Of a stretch of DNA of 64,000 bases, positions 51,990 to 61,506 are shown one piece after another; position 1 is the stretch's first letter, and each line of letters opens with the position of its first letter. This DNA comes from Bacteroidota bacterium (GTDB lineage: Bacteria; Bacteroidota; Bacteroidia; Bacteroidales; UBA10428): the NCBI GenBank assembly GCA_016699695.1, contig CP065006.1:2356001-2420000 (forward strand), read 5' to 3'. The position numbers and the translations under genes were made by a program. The notes beneath the pieces are model-generated. The model had not been told where the DNA came from. It did no database searches and saw only the letters and a program-made list of their open reading frames with translations.

Positions 51990-52002
51990 TAAAAACAAAA
52001 TT

Positions 52003-52650
52003 CTATGGTAGAAATATTTTAATCTTTTCAAGATTAATTAAATCTGCCAAAACATAGGCAAAATTCGAATCAATATTACCTGTAATAGTGATACGGACCG
52101 TTGTATTTTCAGTAAGTGCAATTGCAAGGCTTGTAAATTTCTTGTTTTTATCAAACACTAGTAATGCTTTGTTTCCTTTTATTTCAGTTGGCAGATATTT
52201 TCTTTCCATTTCGTCAATTAAATTGAAAGCAAACGCATTCTCAAACGCGATTTTATTTATTATATCATCATTATTTGATATTATTAATTCCACTTTTTGA
52301 TCTTCATTAAAACTGTTATCAGAGTTGGTCAACATATACTCTCTAATTATTGTAATATTGTTTCCAATCATTTCATTTGATCTTGTATCAGGATTTAGTT
52401 TATAATCTCCTAGAATTAAAGGACATAACTGTTCGTCCAAATATAATCCATGTAAAATCTGAACACTATACTCTATATTTTTTAGAAGTTGTAATGCATT
52501 ACCGTAATCATTGGAATCAATTAATCTTAATAAATTTTGATAATTTGATTCTATATCAGTTTTAAATTCTTTCTTATACTCCTGACCAGCAATATTGGAG
52601 CATAACAGAGTTATTATTAATAAAACGATAGTAATTCTTAGATTTTTCAT
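52003..52650 (-). CDS. Hypothetical secreted protein
   Basis: 215 residues with a signal peptide (about 1-22; ITIVLLIITLLCSNIAGQ). The mature part is AT-rich in coding and high in Asn, Ile and Leu, with no known motif. Residues about 30-60 look helical, and the C-terminal half (TEIKGNKALLVFDKNKKF, TTVRITITGN) looks beta-rich. The gene lies within the low-GC island. The IS256-type element sits directly past its stop codon. No function can be assigned. Confidence 0.6.
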   Translation of the reverse strand: MKNLRITIVLLIITLLCSNIAGQEYKKEFKTDIESNYQNLLRLIDSNDYGNALQLLKNIEYSVQILHGLYLDEQLCPLILGDYKLNPDTRSNEMIGNNITIIREYMLTNSDNSFNEDQKVELIISNNDDIINKIAFENAFAFNLIDEMERKYLPTEIKGNKALLVFDKNKKFTSLAIALTENTTVRITITGNIDSNFAYVLADLINLEKIKIFLP

Positions 52651-52801
52651 ACAAAAATGGGTTAGTTATGGTTTGAAAATAAGGTATAGATGATCTCTTG
52701 GAATTGTTGATTTTTGCCTATAACCGATATATTCTAGGGAAGTTTATCTTTTACAAATTTATAAATATTCCGTAATATTTTATAAAATAGACAATATCTT
52801 T

Positions 52802-54010
52802 TTAACCCTTCTCACCTGCATAGGAGAGTGCCATTTTCATGCTCACATCACTCACACCCGAAAAAAAGCCAACAATTACGTTTCGCTGACTGGCATCGAG
52901 GGTAAAATTGTATTCGGTAACTGAAAGATGGGTATGGAGCACCCATTTCTGGTCGAAAGAATGGGTCCAGTTAAGTGTTGCAAATGCATTTCCCCAGCTC
53001 ATTTTATTATTAAAATCAAGCTGGTATTCTTCCAGGCTATATTTATCCGCTCCTTTATATCCTGTGAGTGTAATTTTGTCCTTTTGCCCGGGTTTAAAGC
53101 TAAGCTTGAGATTAAGGTCGTAGAAATGGTATTTCGAATAATTGTAAAAACTTGAGCCCTCGTTGACAAAAGGCCTCAACGCAGGCTTCAATACTTCATC
53201 GATATATGAGCGCCTGGCTGCCAGCAGATAAGTAAATTTTTCATTCGCCAGGGGTCCTTCGATGGAAAGGCTTGTCGATAATAAACCAATGTTCCCATGA
53301 ATGTTATGTTGACTTGTATTGCCTTCAAGGCCTGTAAAACTTACTATCGACGATAGTCTTCCACCATATTCTGCCGGCATACCGGATTTTATGAGCCGGG
53401 CACCCGAAGTGGCTCTGGCATTGAATATTGAGAAGAATCCTAACACATGACTAGGATTGTAAACTGTGGCATTGTCAAAAAGTATGAGGTTCTGATCGGC
53501 ACCACCACCCCTTACATAAAAGCCTGAATTGCCATCGTTGGCAGCCGAAACCCCTGGGGTAAGCTGTATGACGCGCATAAAATCTGCTTCGCCCATTAAG
53601 GCGGGTAGTTGTTTAATGTCGCGCATGGTAAGGTTTACTTCGCCGGTTTCAATACCGGTTACATTTTCCGATTTATTTTTGGCTGTCACCACAATTTCTT
53701 CAGCTTGAATGCTGGCAAGTTGAAGCCTGAATTCGATGTGTCTGGTGGTTCTTGTGTCTATTTCGATTGTATCGGAGCGGTATCCGAGGTACGAAGCCAC
53801 TATTTTATGCATGCCGGGTTTTAGGGTCAGGCTGAAAACACCTTTTTCGTTGGTAAGACTGCCATAATTGCTGCCTGACAGGTATACCGTGGCACCAATA
53901 AGTAACTGCTGATGGTGTTGGTCGCTAACGCTTCCGTGTACTATTGTCTTATCCTGGCAAAAAACCTGAGTGTTCAGTAAGAAAAGTAAAAAGAATACTT
54001 CAGGTCGCAT
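52802..54010 (-). pseudogene. C-terminally truncated TonB-dependent receptor
   Basis: 402 residues of what should be a protein of about 750-800. It has a signal peptide (1-18), a CarboxypepD_reg-like domain (about 22-108), a plug (about 120-225; VIQLTPGVSAANDGNSGFYVRGGGADQNL) and the first barrel strands. It then ends abruptly after LSYAGEKG. I followed the three forward frames of the minus strand past the stop and found only AT-rich non-coding sequence, so this is not a simple frameshift. Lacking most of the barrel, it cannot form a working transporter. The break coincides with the right edge of the AT-rich island. Confidence 0.82.
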
Positions 54011-54104
54011 CGTGTAAATAAAATGAATTGTTATATCCGTAAAATTAAAACTATTTGCAATAGTTCAAAGTTTGAGTTTATCTGCCATTCAAGCACATAA
54101 ATAG

Positions 54105-54135
54105 AAAAGCCACCGTATTTTTTACGGTGGCTTTT
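54105..54135 (-). terminator. Intrinsic terminator after ppiD
   Basis: Perfect 13-bp stem AAAAGCCACCGTA / TACGGTGGCTTTT around a T5 loop. Read leftward it follows the ppiD stop by about 20 bp and ends in a TTTT run. It is symmetrical enough to act in both directions. Confidence 0.8.
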
Positions 54136-54154
54136 AATATTTTATTGATTTTCG

Positions 54155-56272
54155 TTAGAAGAAATTGATGCGGTTGTCTTCCACTCCGGCTAGTTCGGTA
54201 AGCACATTCATCGAACTGTAATTTACGCGGGCAGCATAGCTTCTGTTCAGGAAGCTTTTTTCAGCCATCACATCGCTGGCAGCTTCTGCTGCATCTTTGG
54301 TGTCGACCTGGAGCACATATACGCCGTTGTTACCTACTATCGGGGACGAAAGCTTGCCTGCTTCCAAGGAAGTAGCTACTGCCTGCAATTCCGGCTCTAC
54401 ACCAATTCCGGGTATGGAATAGGCTGTAAACCTAAGGTTGCTTGCTGTATTCACATTGGTATTTAATTTAGCAGCAATGCTGTTGATGTCGCTGGCACCT
54501 TTTTTTGCTTCTTCGATTTTAGCAATAAGTTGATCGGCTTGTTTTTGTTTGCGAATTTCATTGCTAATGGAGTTTTTTACTTCTTCCACTGGTGCAAAGC
54601 CTTTTTCTCTGGCTTTGTCGAGTATGGCTACTACGTACTTATTTTCAAACTGAAGCACTTTTGGGGTTACTGTACCCTCTTCGCTGGAAAATGCCCAGCG
54701 CACAAGTTCCCGTGAGCTTTCGAGGTTGTTTACAGTATTGGCATCATCGCGCAGGTTCAGGGCCGAAAAAGGCACCAGTTGTTGGTCGGCAAGGGCTTTG
54801 TCAAACTTTTCTTTGGTGTTGTACAAGGCTCCAAATTCACTGGCCTTTGCAAAGTAATCCTGGTCGGTGGCCTCGCTGATGCGCACTTCGTGGGCAAGCA
54901 CACTTACCTGAACTTTTTTCGATGGCGCCGATTGACCTTCTATCTTGATAATGTGCATTCCGTAGTTGGTATAGACTAATTTAACCTGGCCTGTCTTTCC
55001 GTAGAAACAGCTGTCGCTGAATGGTTTTACCATGCTACCTTCTTTAAACCAGCCCAGGTCGCCGCCTTTTTGTGCCGAAGCTTCGTCGGCAGAGTAACGG
55101 ATGGCAAGTTCGCTGATGTTTGCACCTTTTTCAAGTAGAGTTTTTAAACTATCGGCAAGCTTTCGAATGGCAGCTACATCGCTGTTTTGTTGGGCAGTGA
55201 GTAAAATATGACTGGCTTTCACTGAATCAGGTAGAATGACTATATTGGCCAGCTTGGCCAGTTTGTAGTAATTACCTTCGAAATAGGGTCCATACACATC
55301 GCCCTCGTTGGCCGAAAAGGCAAAACTGCTAAGAGCAGAATCGAGGTCTGCCCTGGTAAGGTTGCGCGAGTCGGGAGCCAAATCGGAGTTTGCCCGAGCA
55401 TATTGATCAGCATTTTCTGCTTCGATACTTTCAAACTCGGGTTTAATTTCATTTATCCAGCTCTGGGCATCCAGATAATCTTTTTCCGAGGGTACAACCT
55501 CCCACACGAGGTAACGAATGTCGCGCGACTTTTGCTGCTTAAATTCGTTTTTATGTTCTTTGTAGTAGGCTTTAATTTCGTCTGCACTCACCTCAATAAG
55601 GGAGTCGGGTATTTCGTTGTAACGCTTCACCAGGTAACTAATGCTTACGCTGGTGTTCATCTCTTGCTTGCGACGCGTGGCTTCTAGGCTGGTAGTATAA
55701 AGCCCCTGACGAAGGAGAGTGTTGTATTTTTGGTTTTTGCGTTCTTTGTAGATCAGGTCTTCGAGGTAAAGCCAAAACATTTTTTGGGTGTTGTCTTGTT
55801 CCAGCTCATTGACCTGTTGCAGAAATTGCGAAAGGGCCATACGGTTAATCTGGCCGGTATTGGGATCGGCAAAAAACTGCATGATAAAGGGGTGAGGGTT
55901 CTCGCCGTTGATCATATCGAATAGCTCGTCGCTGGATACACTCAGGCCCAATTTCTGAAATTCACGGTCTAACAAAAGACTTTGAATCATGTCGGTCCAG
56001 GTACGCTGGCGCACTTCGTTGAGCGCTTGCTCGTCCAGGCTGTTCACCCCCATTTGCATTTTTACCAACTCTTCCTGCTCCTGAATCATTTGCTGGAAAA
56101 TATCTATTGTGATGTTTTTACCATTCACCACAGCTACATTGGTCCTGTTTTTATTGAGGTAAAGGTTGCCGGAGGTTAGAATATCACCAAGGATAAATGC
56201 CAAAAGCGCCATACCAATTATGACTGCTACCAGAAGACCGGCTTTGTTTCTTATTTTTTGAATGATTGCCAT
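54155..56272 (-). CDS. ppiD: PpiD/SurA-like peptidyl-prolyl isomerase
   Basis: Membrane-anchored periplasmic folding factor. From the chosen ATG at 56272 (MAIIQKIRNKAGLLV, 705 residues) there is a short cytoplasmic tail and one membrane helix (about 12-32), then a SurA_N-like helical chaperone domain. A PpiC-type rotamase domain (SHILLTAQQN ... GGDLGWFKEGSMV ... YGMHIIKI) and a second C-terminal region follow. This is the PpiD layout. An earlier ATG at 56320 would place 16 residues before the anchor and is less likely. It is monocistronic with its own promoter and terminator. Confidence 0.9.
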   Translation of the reverse strand: MAIIQKIRNKAGLLVAVIIGMALLAFILGDILTSGNLYLNKNRTNVAVVNGKNITIDIFQQMIQEQEELVKMQMGVNSLDEQALNEVRQRTWTDMIQSLLLDREFQKLGLSVSSDELFDMINGENPHPFIMQFFADPNTGQINRMALSQFLQQVNELEQDNTQKMFWLYLEDLIYKERKNQKYNTLLRQGLYTTSLEATRRKQEMNTSVSISYLVKRYNEIPDSLIEVSADEIKAYYKEHKNEFKQQKSRDIRYLVWEVVPSEKDYLDAQSWINEIKPEFESIEAENADQYARANSDLAPDSRNLTRADLDSALSSFAFSANEGDVYGPYFEGNYYKLAKLANIVILPDSVKASHILLTAQQNSDVAAIRKLADSLKTLLEKGANISELAIRYSADEASAQKGGDLGWFKEGSMVKPFSDSCFYGKTGQVKLVYTNYGMHIIKIEGQSAPSKKVQVSVLAHEVRISEATDQDYFAKASEFGALYNTKEKFDKALADQQLVPFSALNLRDDANTVNNLESSRELVRWAFSSEEGTVTPKVLQFENKYVVAILDKAREKGFAPVEEVKNSISNEIRKQKQADQLIAKIEEAKKGASDINSIAAKLNTNVNTASNLRFTAYSIPGIGVEPELQAVATSLEAGKLSSPIVGNNGVYVLQVDTKDAAEAASDVMAEKSFLNRSYAARVNYSSMNVLTELAGVEDNRINFF

Positions 56273-56308
56273 TGAAATAGACTTTTTTAACGTTTGAAAA
56301 ATCAGGCA

Positions 56309-56316
56309 CGAATATA
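56309..56316 (-). promoter_or_regulatory. Bacteroidota-type -7 element for ppiD
   Basis: The minus strand reads TATATTCG, matching TAnnTTCG, 36 bp before the chosen ppiD start. TTG (complement of 56334-56336) lies 17 bp further upstream, near the -33 position. Confidence 0.45.
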
Positions 56317-56320
56317 GCAA

Positions 56321-56548
56321 TTAAAAGGTTTTTACAAGAAAAAAATGTGCTATTTGTAAAGAAATTCTATGCATGTACTTACTCAAAGGTCGTTAAGTTA
56401 AGCCTTCCAACGTAAAGGGTCATACGGGTTTACCAGGCACCCGGAGTGAGGCAGAATTCACAGAAGGTAATCTTTTATTCGTGAGACTTAAATTTCATGA
56501 GTTCACGAAATGAAATTTTATAGTCGAATCCTGATTTACATCGGGACT
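56321..56548. other. Non-coding gap left of the 97-bp repeat
   Basis: No reading frame looks coding. A hairpin with arms AATTTCAT / ATGAAATT lies at 56491-56517. The ppiD promoter is at the left. Nothing else is identifiable. Together with the repeat and the 160 bp to its right, this is the longest gene-free stretch of the window apart from insertion-sequence termini. Confidence 0.5.
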
Positions 56549-56645
56549 GAAAGCGGGTGTGCGGTTAAATACCCCGCCTCTTGAGGCGAATAAAATAAAA
56601 TCCTTTGCAGATACCCCGTCAGCTTGCTGCGGGGAGCTTCATTTG
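56549..56645. repeat. Dispersed 97-bp palindromic repeat, copy B
   Basis: Same unit and orientation as 13221-13317, 90 of 97 bases identical. Palindromes are better preserved here: CGCCTC-TT-GAGGCG and CCCCG-T-CAGC-TT-GCTG-CGGGG. One plus-strand frame through it gives a short peptide with KIKSFADTP; I treat this as chance. Confidence 0.85.
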
Positions 56646-56805
56646 TTTAGTTTCATGTTCTTTGAAAATAATCTGTTAAATTTTAATCGATTGCCGCTCC
56701 GCCTGGTGCAGATCGCAATTACGGCAGACAGATGGATTTTAGGTACTTAAGCGGTTGAATTCGGATCGCCAGAAGTCACGGATGTTTGGGATGTCAGCAA
56801 ACTAG
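56646..56805. other. Non-coding gap right of the 97-bp repeat
   Basis: 160 bp between the repeat and the CNNM/CBS gene stop. No gene, clear hairpin or promoter is seen. Confidence 0.4.
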
Positions 56806-58071
56806 CTACCCTATTCGTTTAAGCTGCACAAGCTCGACTTTGGTATGAGAAACTTCCAAAATTTTTATTTCGAATGGTGGTATAGAGATCACTTCGTGCA
56901 GACCAGGAATATTTTGATAAGCATTTATTACAAATCCGGCCAGGGTATCATATTCTTCCGATTCTGGAATTTGAAGCATAAAGTGCTCATTAAGGTAATC
57001 GATTTCGAGGCGGCCCGAAAAAATATACTCATTTTCTGAAATGGTTTTTGTTACCAATTCAGTAGTATCATGTTCATCTTCTATTTCACCAAATATTTCT
57101 TCTAATATGTCTTCGATAGTAAGCATTCCTGATACACCGCCAAATTCATCCACGATAACTGCAATCCCTTTTTTTTCCTGAATAAACTTTGTAAGCAGTT
57201 TTTGGGCAGGCATGGTTTCGGGCACAATTGAGATATCGATAAGGGGAAAAGTGTTGTTAGTTTGTTTATTAAAGAGCGATTTCGAGGTTACGTATCCGAT
57301 AATGTTATCAATGGTTTCATTGTAAACTAGTATTTTTGAAAAACCTGTCTGAAAAAATAATTCCCTGATTTCTTCCGTGCTTGCGTTTTTGTCTACCGCT
57401 ACAATTTCGGTGCGAGGTACCATGCACTCTCTAATTTTTAGGGAGCTAAAATCCAATGCATTCTGAAAGAGCCTTATGTTTTCACTTTCGCCGGTTTCGT
57501 TTGGGTCCGATGAGTTGTTTTGCTGCATCAGGTAAACCAGATTTGGCTTGTTGAAATACACCTGAAAGGCTTCGGTATTATCTGTCTGATTCTGATGCAA
57601 TTTGCGAAAACCCTGTGTAAGAATTCCCAGGAGGAAGGTAAAAGGAATGGAGATTGTAAATACAAAGAGCAAGGGTATCGAAAAAGTGTTAATCAGTACA
57701 TTGGCATATTGCCGGGAAAAGGGTTTTACTATTACCTCGGTAAGTAGATTTATCGATGATCCCACCACCAAAATCAGCAGAATTACAATAAGAATACTTT
57801 GTACTATAGCTTGTTCAGGTAGAAAATAGGTTTGAAAGATTCGTGTGGCACTTAGGCAAAAGGCAATTACCGAAATCACCTGGCCAATTACCAGGCTGAA
57901 ATAAAAATGCTCTGGGTTGTCGGTGAACAGTTGCAATATACTAGTTCTGAATTCACCTTTTTTAGGTTTGGTCTCGAATTGCAAATGATTAGCCGCTCCA
58001 AATGCTACCTCAATACCCGAAAAAATGGCCAGCATAAAGGCCGAAAGTATCAGTAAAAAGGTATTTCCCAT
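56806..58071 (-). CDS. CNNM/CBS/CorC-domain membrane protein (GldE/hemolysin-C type)
   Basis: 421-residue protein with an N-terminal CNNM (DUF21) transmembrane region of four helices (about 1-160). A pair of CBS domains follows (about 205-330; MVPRTEIVAVDKNAS and GIAVIVDEFGGVSGMLTIEDILEEIFG), then a C-terminal CorC_HlyC domain (about 345-421). Relatives transport Mg2+ or Co2+ or sense adenine nucleotides. In gliding Bacteroidota the homologue is called GldE. No other gliding genes are present here, so GldE is only one option. It abuts the upstream 67-aa gene with no gap. Confidence 0.87.
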   Translation of the reverse strand: MGNTFLLILSAFMLAIFSGIEVAFGAANHLQFETKPKKGEFRTSILQLFTDNPEHFYFSLVIGQVISVIAFCLSATRIFQTYFLPEQAIVQSILIVILLILVVGSSINLLTEVIVKPFSRQYANVLINTFSIPLLFVFTISIPFTFLLGILTQGFRKLHQNQTDNTEAFQVYFNKPNLVYLMQQNNSSDPNETGESENIRLFQNALDFSSLKIRECMVPRTEIVAVDKNASTEEIRELFFQTGFSKILVYNETIDNIIGYVTSKSLFNKQTNNTFPLIDISIVPETMPAQKLLTKFIQEKKGIAVIVDEFGGVSGMLTIEDILEEIFGEIEDEHDTTELVTKTISENEYIFSGRLEIDYLNEHFMLQIPESEEYDTLAGFVINAYQNIPGLHEVISIPPFEIKILEVSHTKVELVQLKRIG

Positions 58072-58275
58072 TTAACCTGGTTTATTGGTGTTGCTTATTC
58101 GAAGATGCCGGCGAAGCATATACATTATCAAAGACATTGCTGAAAGTACAAAAAAAATGTAATTGTTACCCAAACCGCTGCGAAACGAACCGACAACGCC
58201 CGAAAGGAGCGTTAGCAAGGCGGTAATCAACCAGAAAATCTCCATAATTCGATTGATCCTTTGGTTATTCTTCAT
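58072..58275 (-). CDS. Small two-helix membrane protein
   Basis: 67 residues with two predicted membrane helices (about 11-31 and 38-55) and a basic tail. It overlaps lptC by 11 bp and abuts the CNNM gene, so it is firmly embedded in the operon and probably real. No family is recognised. Position next to lptC suggests an envelope role. Confidence 0.65.
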   Translation of the reverse strand: MKNNQRINRIMEIFWLITALLTLLSGVVGSFRSGLGNNYIFFVLSAMSLIMYMLRRHLRISNTNKPG

Positions 58276-58870
58276 CTTGTACCCTCACTGTTCCGGATGA
58301 TCCCAGCAGGCGATAGCTCGAAAGATCCTGAGCAGCTTCGAAGCCTTTTTCACCAAAATAGATTCCGTCTTCGTTAGTAATTTTTGTAAACAACTGGGAG
58401 TATATTTTCTGTTTCGGTTGATCCCAGAACATTTGTTCGCTTTCTACCAGCTCACCTGTTTCAATATTCTTTGCCACTACGCTGTCGCGTGCTTCCCAGA
58501 TCTGGGTTGTTTCGTTATAAATCGAGTAATTGGCAGTGATCACGGAGGTAAGTTGGGCATTTTCGTTGTAAAATTCCACCCTGATGCCTTCCGGAAATTC
58601 GTAATAAGGTTCTTCCATATTCGAATAGCGCTTCAAAGCCGGAGTTATAAATTTTAACTGAAGCTTACCTGTATCGGTATATTCTACTTCCAGATCTCTG
58701 GCCGATTGGTCCGGAAGGTTGAGTTCCGAGGCATAGAGATTCACTTTTTCGAGGTCGCTTTTACACGAAATAGCAAAAAAGGTGATAACACAGGTAAGTA
58801 CCTGTGCTATCACCCATAGTGAATTGTTTTTTATTAACTTTCTAGTTAAACCTTGCTCGTGTTGATTCAT
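58265..58870 (-). CDS. lptC: LPS export protein LptC
   Basis: Periplasmic, membrane-anchored link of the Lpt bridge that carries lipopolysaccharide from the LptB2FG transporter. 201 residues: a hydrophobic anchor (about 15-36, ending in a Ser-Cys that could be lipidated) and a beta-jellyroll. Conserved segments are YTDTGKLQLKFITPALKRY, EEPYYEFPEGIRVEFYNE and TANYSIYNETTQIWEARDSVV. The Bacteroidota form is known in this context. It overlaps the TPR gene by 29 bp and the 67-aa gene by 11 bp. Confidence 0.88.
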   Translation of the reverse strand: MNQHEQGLTRKLIKNNSLWVIAQVLTCVITFFAISCKSDLEKVNLYASELNLPDQSARDLEVEYTDTGKLQLKFITPALKRYSNMEEPYYEFPEGIRVEFYNENAQLTSVITANYSIYNETTQIWEARDSVVAKNIETGELVESEQMFWDQPKQKIYSQLFTKITNEDGIYFGEKGFEAAQDLSSYRLLGSSGTVRVQDEE

Positions 58871-60191
58871 TGATCCAACAATCTTTTATTTGATAGGTGT
58901 CGCCTTCGTTCACACCTTTGAAAAAGGCTTCTTCTTTATTTGGAAAATAGTTGCTGTAAGTACCAATTAGCTTGTCGGCACGTTCGGCAACGGTGGCATC
59001 GACCGATTTGGCTTTGTAAAACATATCTACTGCTACCCAAAATACAGCCGATGGTATGTTGGTTGCATCGCTGCTGGTGCATAGTTCACGACTTTCGGCG
59101 TACAGTTGTCCGATAAGTATATAGGGCTCCCCAAATCCGGGCTTTAGCTCGGCAGAACTAAGTGCCGCCTGACGGGCATTGCTGTATTGTTTACTTTTAC
59201 TGTAAACAATGGCCAGGTTAAAGTAATAATCGCCTTTTTTTGTGTTGTCTGTTTCGAGTGAGATCGCTTCGTTGTAATAATTTATAGCTACCTGGTATTG
59301 CTCCTTATTTTGTGATAGGAGTGCAATATTCAATGCAGCCTCCGCAGAGGGTTTTAGTTTGTATAAATCCTTCGATGCTACCATAAAAAGATCAGAATCG
59401 GTACAGCTGCGGCCTTTAAGCAGATTAGTAAGCATGCTTAAGAAATCAGCATCTTCTCTTTTTGTTTTATGCTCTTCGGTAAAAATTCCGATGAGTGTTT
59501 CACAATCGCCGGGGCCTTCTTTAGCGAAATTCAGATCAATAGTGCCTTTCAAGTCTTTCAGATCGGTTTCGGAAGGGGATGCTGCAATTTGGGTATCCAC
59601 TATTTTCGAAATGAGCAGATAATCGTCTATCACCTGTTTGGCATCCACTTTATTTGCTTTGTAAAGTGAAATAGAGGCCGAAAGCATAGTGGGCAATACT
59701 GCCTTCGATGATTTCTCCTTTTCGAGGCTCACAGATTCTTTCAGGTAATCATAACCTTGTTGCACATATTGAATATCGTCGTTACGTCGGTATTTCAACA
59801 AGTCGGCTCCCTGGCGCCCTCGTACGTTACCGATTTCGCCATAATATTGTATCCGACGCTCGTAGATAAGCATAAGGGTGTCTACTAATTCTCCTTTTTT
59901 AGGTTGATCGATGTTTTTATCGCAAAGGTCCTGATACATTTTGGCACCATCGAGGTATATGTTTTTCGATGCCTTGGGGCATTCGTCAAAGACGATTCTC
60001 CAATAACCGATCGCCAAATCGTAGTTTTTGCCTTTTACGTTTTCGCGGTAGAGAGAAAGATTGGTCACACACCTCACGCTGTCTTCGCCATGTCCAAATC
60101 GCGAACCATCGTCTTTTCCTTTTTGCGCCCAAACGGATGGACTTCCCCATGTAAGGGCCAAAATTCCTGCAAATAATAATAAGGTTTTCAT
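58842..60191 (-). CDS. TPR-repeat secreted protein
   Basis: 449 residues with a signal peptide (1-22) and several helical TPR-like repeats. The clearest is at about 325-380 (DNTKKGDYYFNLAIVYSKSKQY, then NARQAALSSAELKPGFGEPYILIGQLYAE). TPR arrays mediate protein-protein contact. Its position between an outer-membrane protein gene and lptC (29-bp overlap with the latter) suggests a role in envelope assembly. No catalytic motif. Confidence 0.82.
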   Translation of the reverse strand: MKTLLLFAGILALTWGSPSVWAQKGKDDGSRFGHGEDSVRCVTNLSLYRENVKGKNYDLAIGYWRIVFDECPKASKNIYLDGAKMYQDLCDKNIDQPKKGELVDTLMLIYERRIQYYGEIGNVRGRQGADLLKYRRNDDIQYVQQGYDYLKESVSLEKEKSSKAVLPTMLSASISLYKANKVDAKQVIDDYLLISKIVDTQIAASPSETDLKDLKGTIDLNFAKEGPGDCETLIGIFTEEHKTKREDADFLSMLTNLLKGRSCTDSDLFMVASKDLYKLKPSAEAALNIALLSQNKEQYQVAINYYNEAISLETDNTKKGDYYFNLAIVYSKSKQYSNARQAALSSAELKPGFGEPYILIGQLYAESRELCTSSDATNIPSAVFWVAVDMFYKAKSVDATVAERADKLIGTYSNYFPNKEEAFFKGVNEGDTYQIKDCWINESTRARFN

Positions 60192-60201
60192 ACTTTTTGT
60201 G

Positions 60202-61506
60202 TTAATCGTATTTTGGCTTAAGAAACCAAAAATCGTGCAATGTTAAGCCAAAGGTGATAAAATGATAGTTCTCTTTAATTAATCCTTGATCTGTTGTCCC
60301 TCTCATACCATATTGGTATGCCACATTAAAGGTTGTTCCTGTAAATAATTTCCGGGCATTTTTTATCGGTAGCCCCAAACCTGCTGTAACTCCTTGGTCG
60401 GTGATATTGGTTCCGTTGTAGTACAAATAGGTTTTTGTAAAATATCCTCCTAATTGATAATGAATTCGTTTGTAATACTCTTCTCGCGTTCTTATACTCA
60501 GCGGAACCGGTATGTAATCTGCACCAAAGCGGTAGCTTTGGTATTTGCCGGCTTCAAAACTGGATTGAACAATATCTGTGCCACTCCAATCCTGTGTAAT
60601 CATTTCCGCTGTAATTACAAGGCTTTCTTCGAGTTGGTAACTGGCTCCGAAAGTAAATTTATTGGGCAATACCAATGCATCCGGGGTGTCGATCGAAAAC
60701 TCCAGGCTATCTGCAAATACTGTGTTTCCTCCACTAATAGGGTTATAGCGTATGGTCTTTCCTTTAATTTTTACATCGATATCGGCTTTGGCATCCAGGG
60801 TAGCGCCCAACACGAACGAATGTTTCTCTCCAATTTTTGGATGAAACTGAACACCAATTTTCGAATAAAAATCGCTGGCAATGTAATTGGATGATTTTTT
60901 TAGGTAAGCCGATCTGGTATTTTCTGTCAGGTAGGAAGTCTGGGTGCGGTCGAGCGATCCAAAAAGGTAGTTTAAATTAATACCTACCGAAAACATTTTT
61001 TTAATGGTGAGGGCTCCTCCCAGGTAAAATTCATTGAACCCGCCAAATCCGGAGTATTCAAAGGTAGTTGATTCGCCCACGGCGGGAATTGTTCTTATAT
61101 CGTTGAAATTATACTGAATACGCGAAAATGGAACCAAACCAGCACTCAGGTTCAGCCAACGATTAATCGGAAAGCCAATGGCCAGGTAATCGATGTTCAT
61201 GTTGTTCGATTGGTCGGTGCTTTGCTCAGTGTGGATGTTTACTATTTGGGCTACAAAAGCTGTTTGAAAAAGAAAGGAGTTGGTATCCTGAGAAGTATAA
61301 GAGGCCGGGTTGAGGTAATTGATTTGATTTTGAATCCTAAGGGCTGCAGAACTTCCCCCCATTGCCTTATTTACCGCAAAGCCAGAATAGGTTAAATCGC
61401 CAATGCTGTAACGGGTATAAGGTGTATTATAGTAATTCTGTGCTGTTCCCCTGTACGATAGTAATAAAAAAGACAGGAGTACAAGCCCTCTAACGATTTG
61501 ATGCAT
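60202..61506 (-). CDS. Outer-membrane beta-barrel protein
   Basis: 434 residues with a signal peptide (1-22) and a regular pattern of amphipathic strands. The N-terminal segment YTRYSIGDLTYSGFAVNKAMGG and the NQINYLNPASYTSQD motif resemble the FadL-like/OmpP1 proteins common in Bacteroidota. The protein ends in alternating hydrophobic residues (FITFGLTLHDFWFL). Substrate unknown. It overlaps coaX by 17 bp and is followed by the TPR gene after 10 bp, all leftward. Confidence 0.82.
   Translation of the reverse strand: MHQIVRGLVLLSFLLLSYRGTAQNYYNTPYTRYSIGDLTYSGFAVNKAMGGSSAALRIQNQINYLNPASYTSQDTNSFLFQTAFVAQIVNIHTEQSTDQSNNMNIDYLAIGFPINRWLNLSAGLVPFSRIQYNFNDIRTIPAVGESTTFEYSGFGGFNEFYLGGALTIKKMFSVGINLNYLFGSLDRTQTSYLTENTRSAYLKKSSNYIASDFYSKIGVQFHPKIGEKHSFVLGATLDAKADIDVKIKGKTIRYNPISGGNTVFADSLEFSIDTPDALVLPNKFTFGASYQLEESLVITAEMITQDWSGTDIVQSSFEAGKYQSYRFGADYIPVPLSIRTREEYYKRIHYQLGGYFTKTYLYYNGTNITDQGVTAGLGLPIKNARKLFTGTTFNVAYQYGMRGTTDQGLIKENYHFITFGLTLHDFWFLKPKYD

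Noticed and set aside
52651..52801. Continuation of the truncated receptor in another frame
   Set aside because: All three frames of the minus strand contain early stops and AT-rich sequence without barrel-like pattern.
56559..56750. 63-codon frame through the 97-bp repeat
   Set aside because: The frame comes from the repeat itself; the copy at 13.2 kb does not keep the same start, so coding is unlikely.
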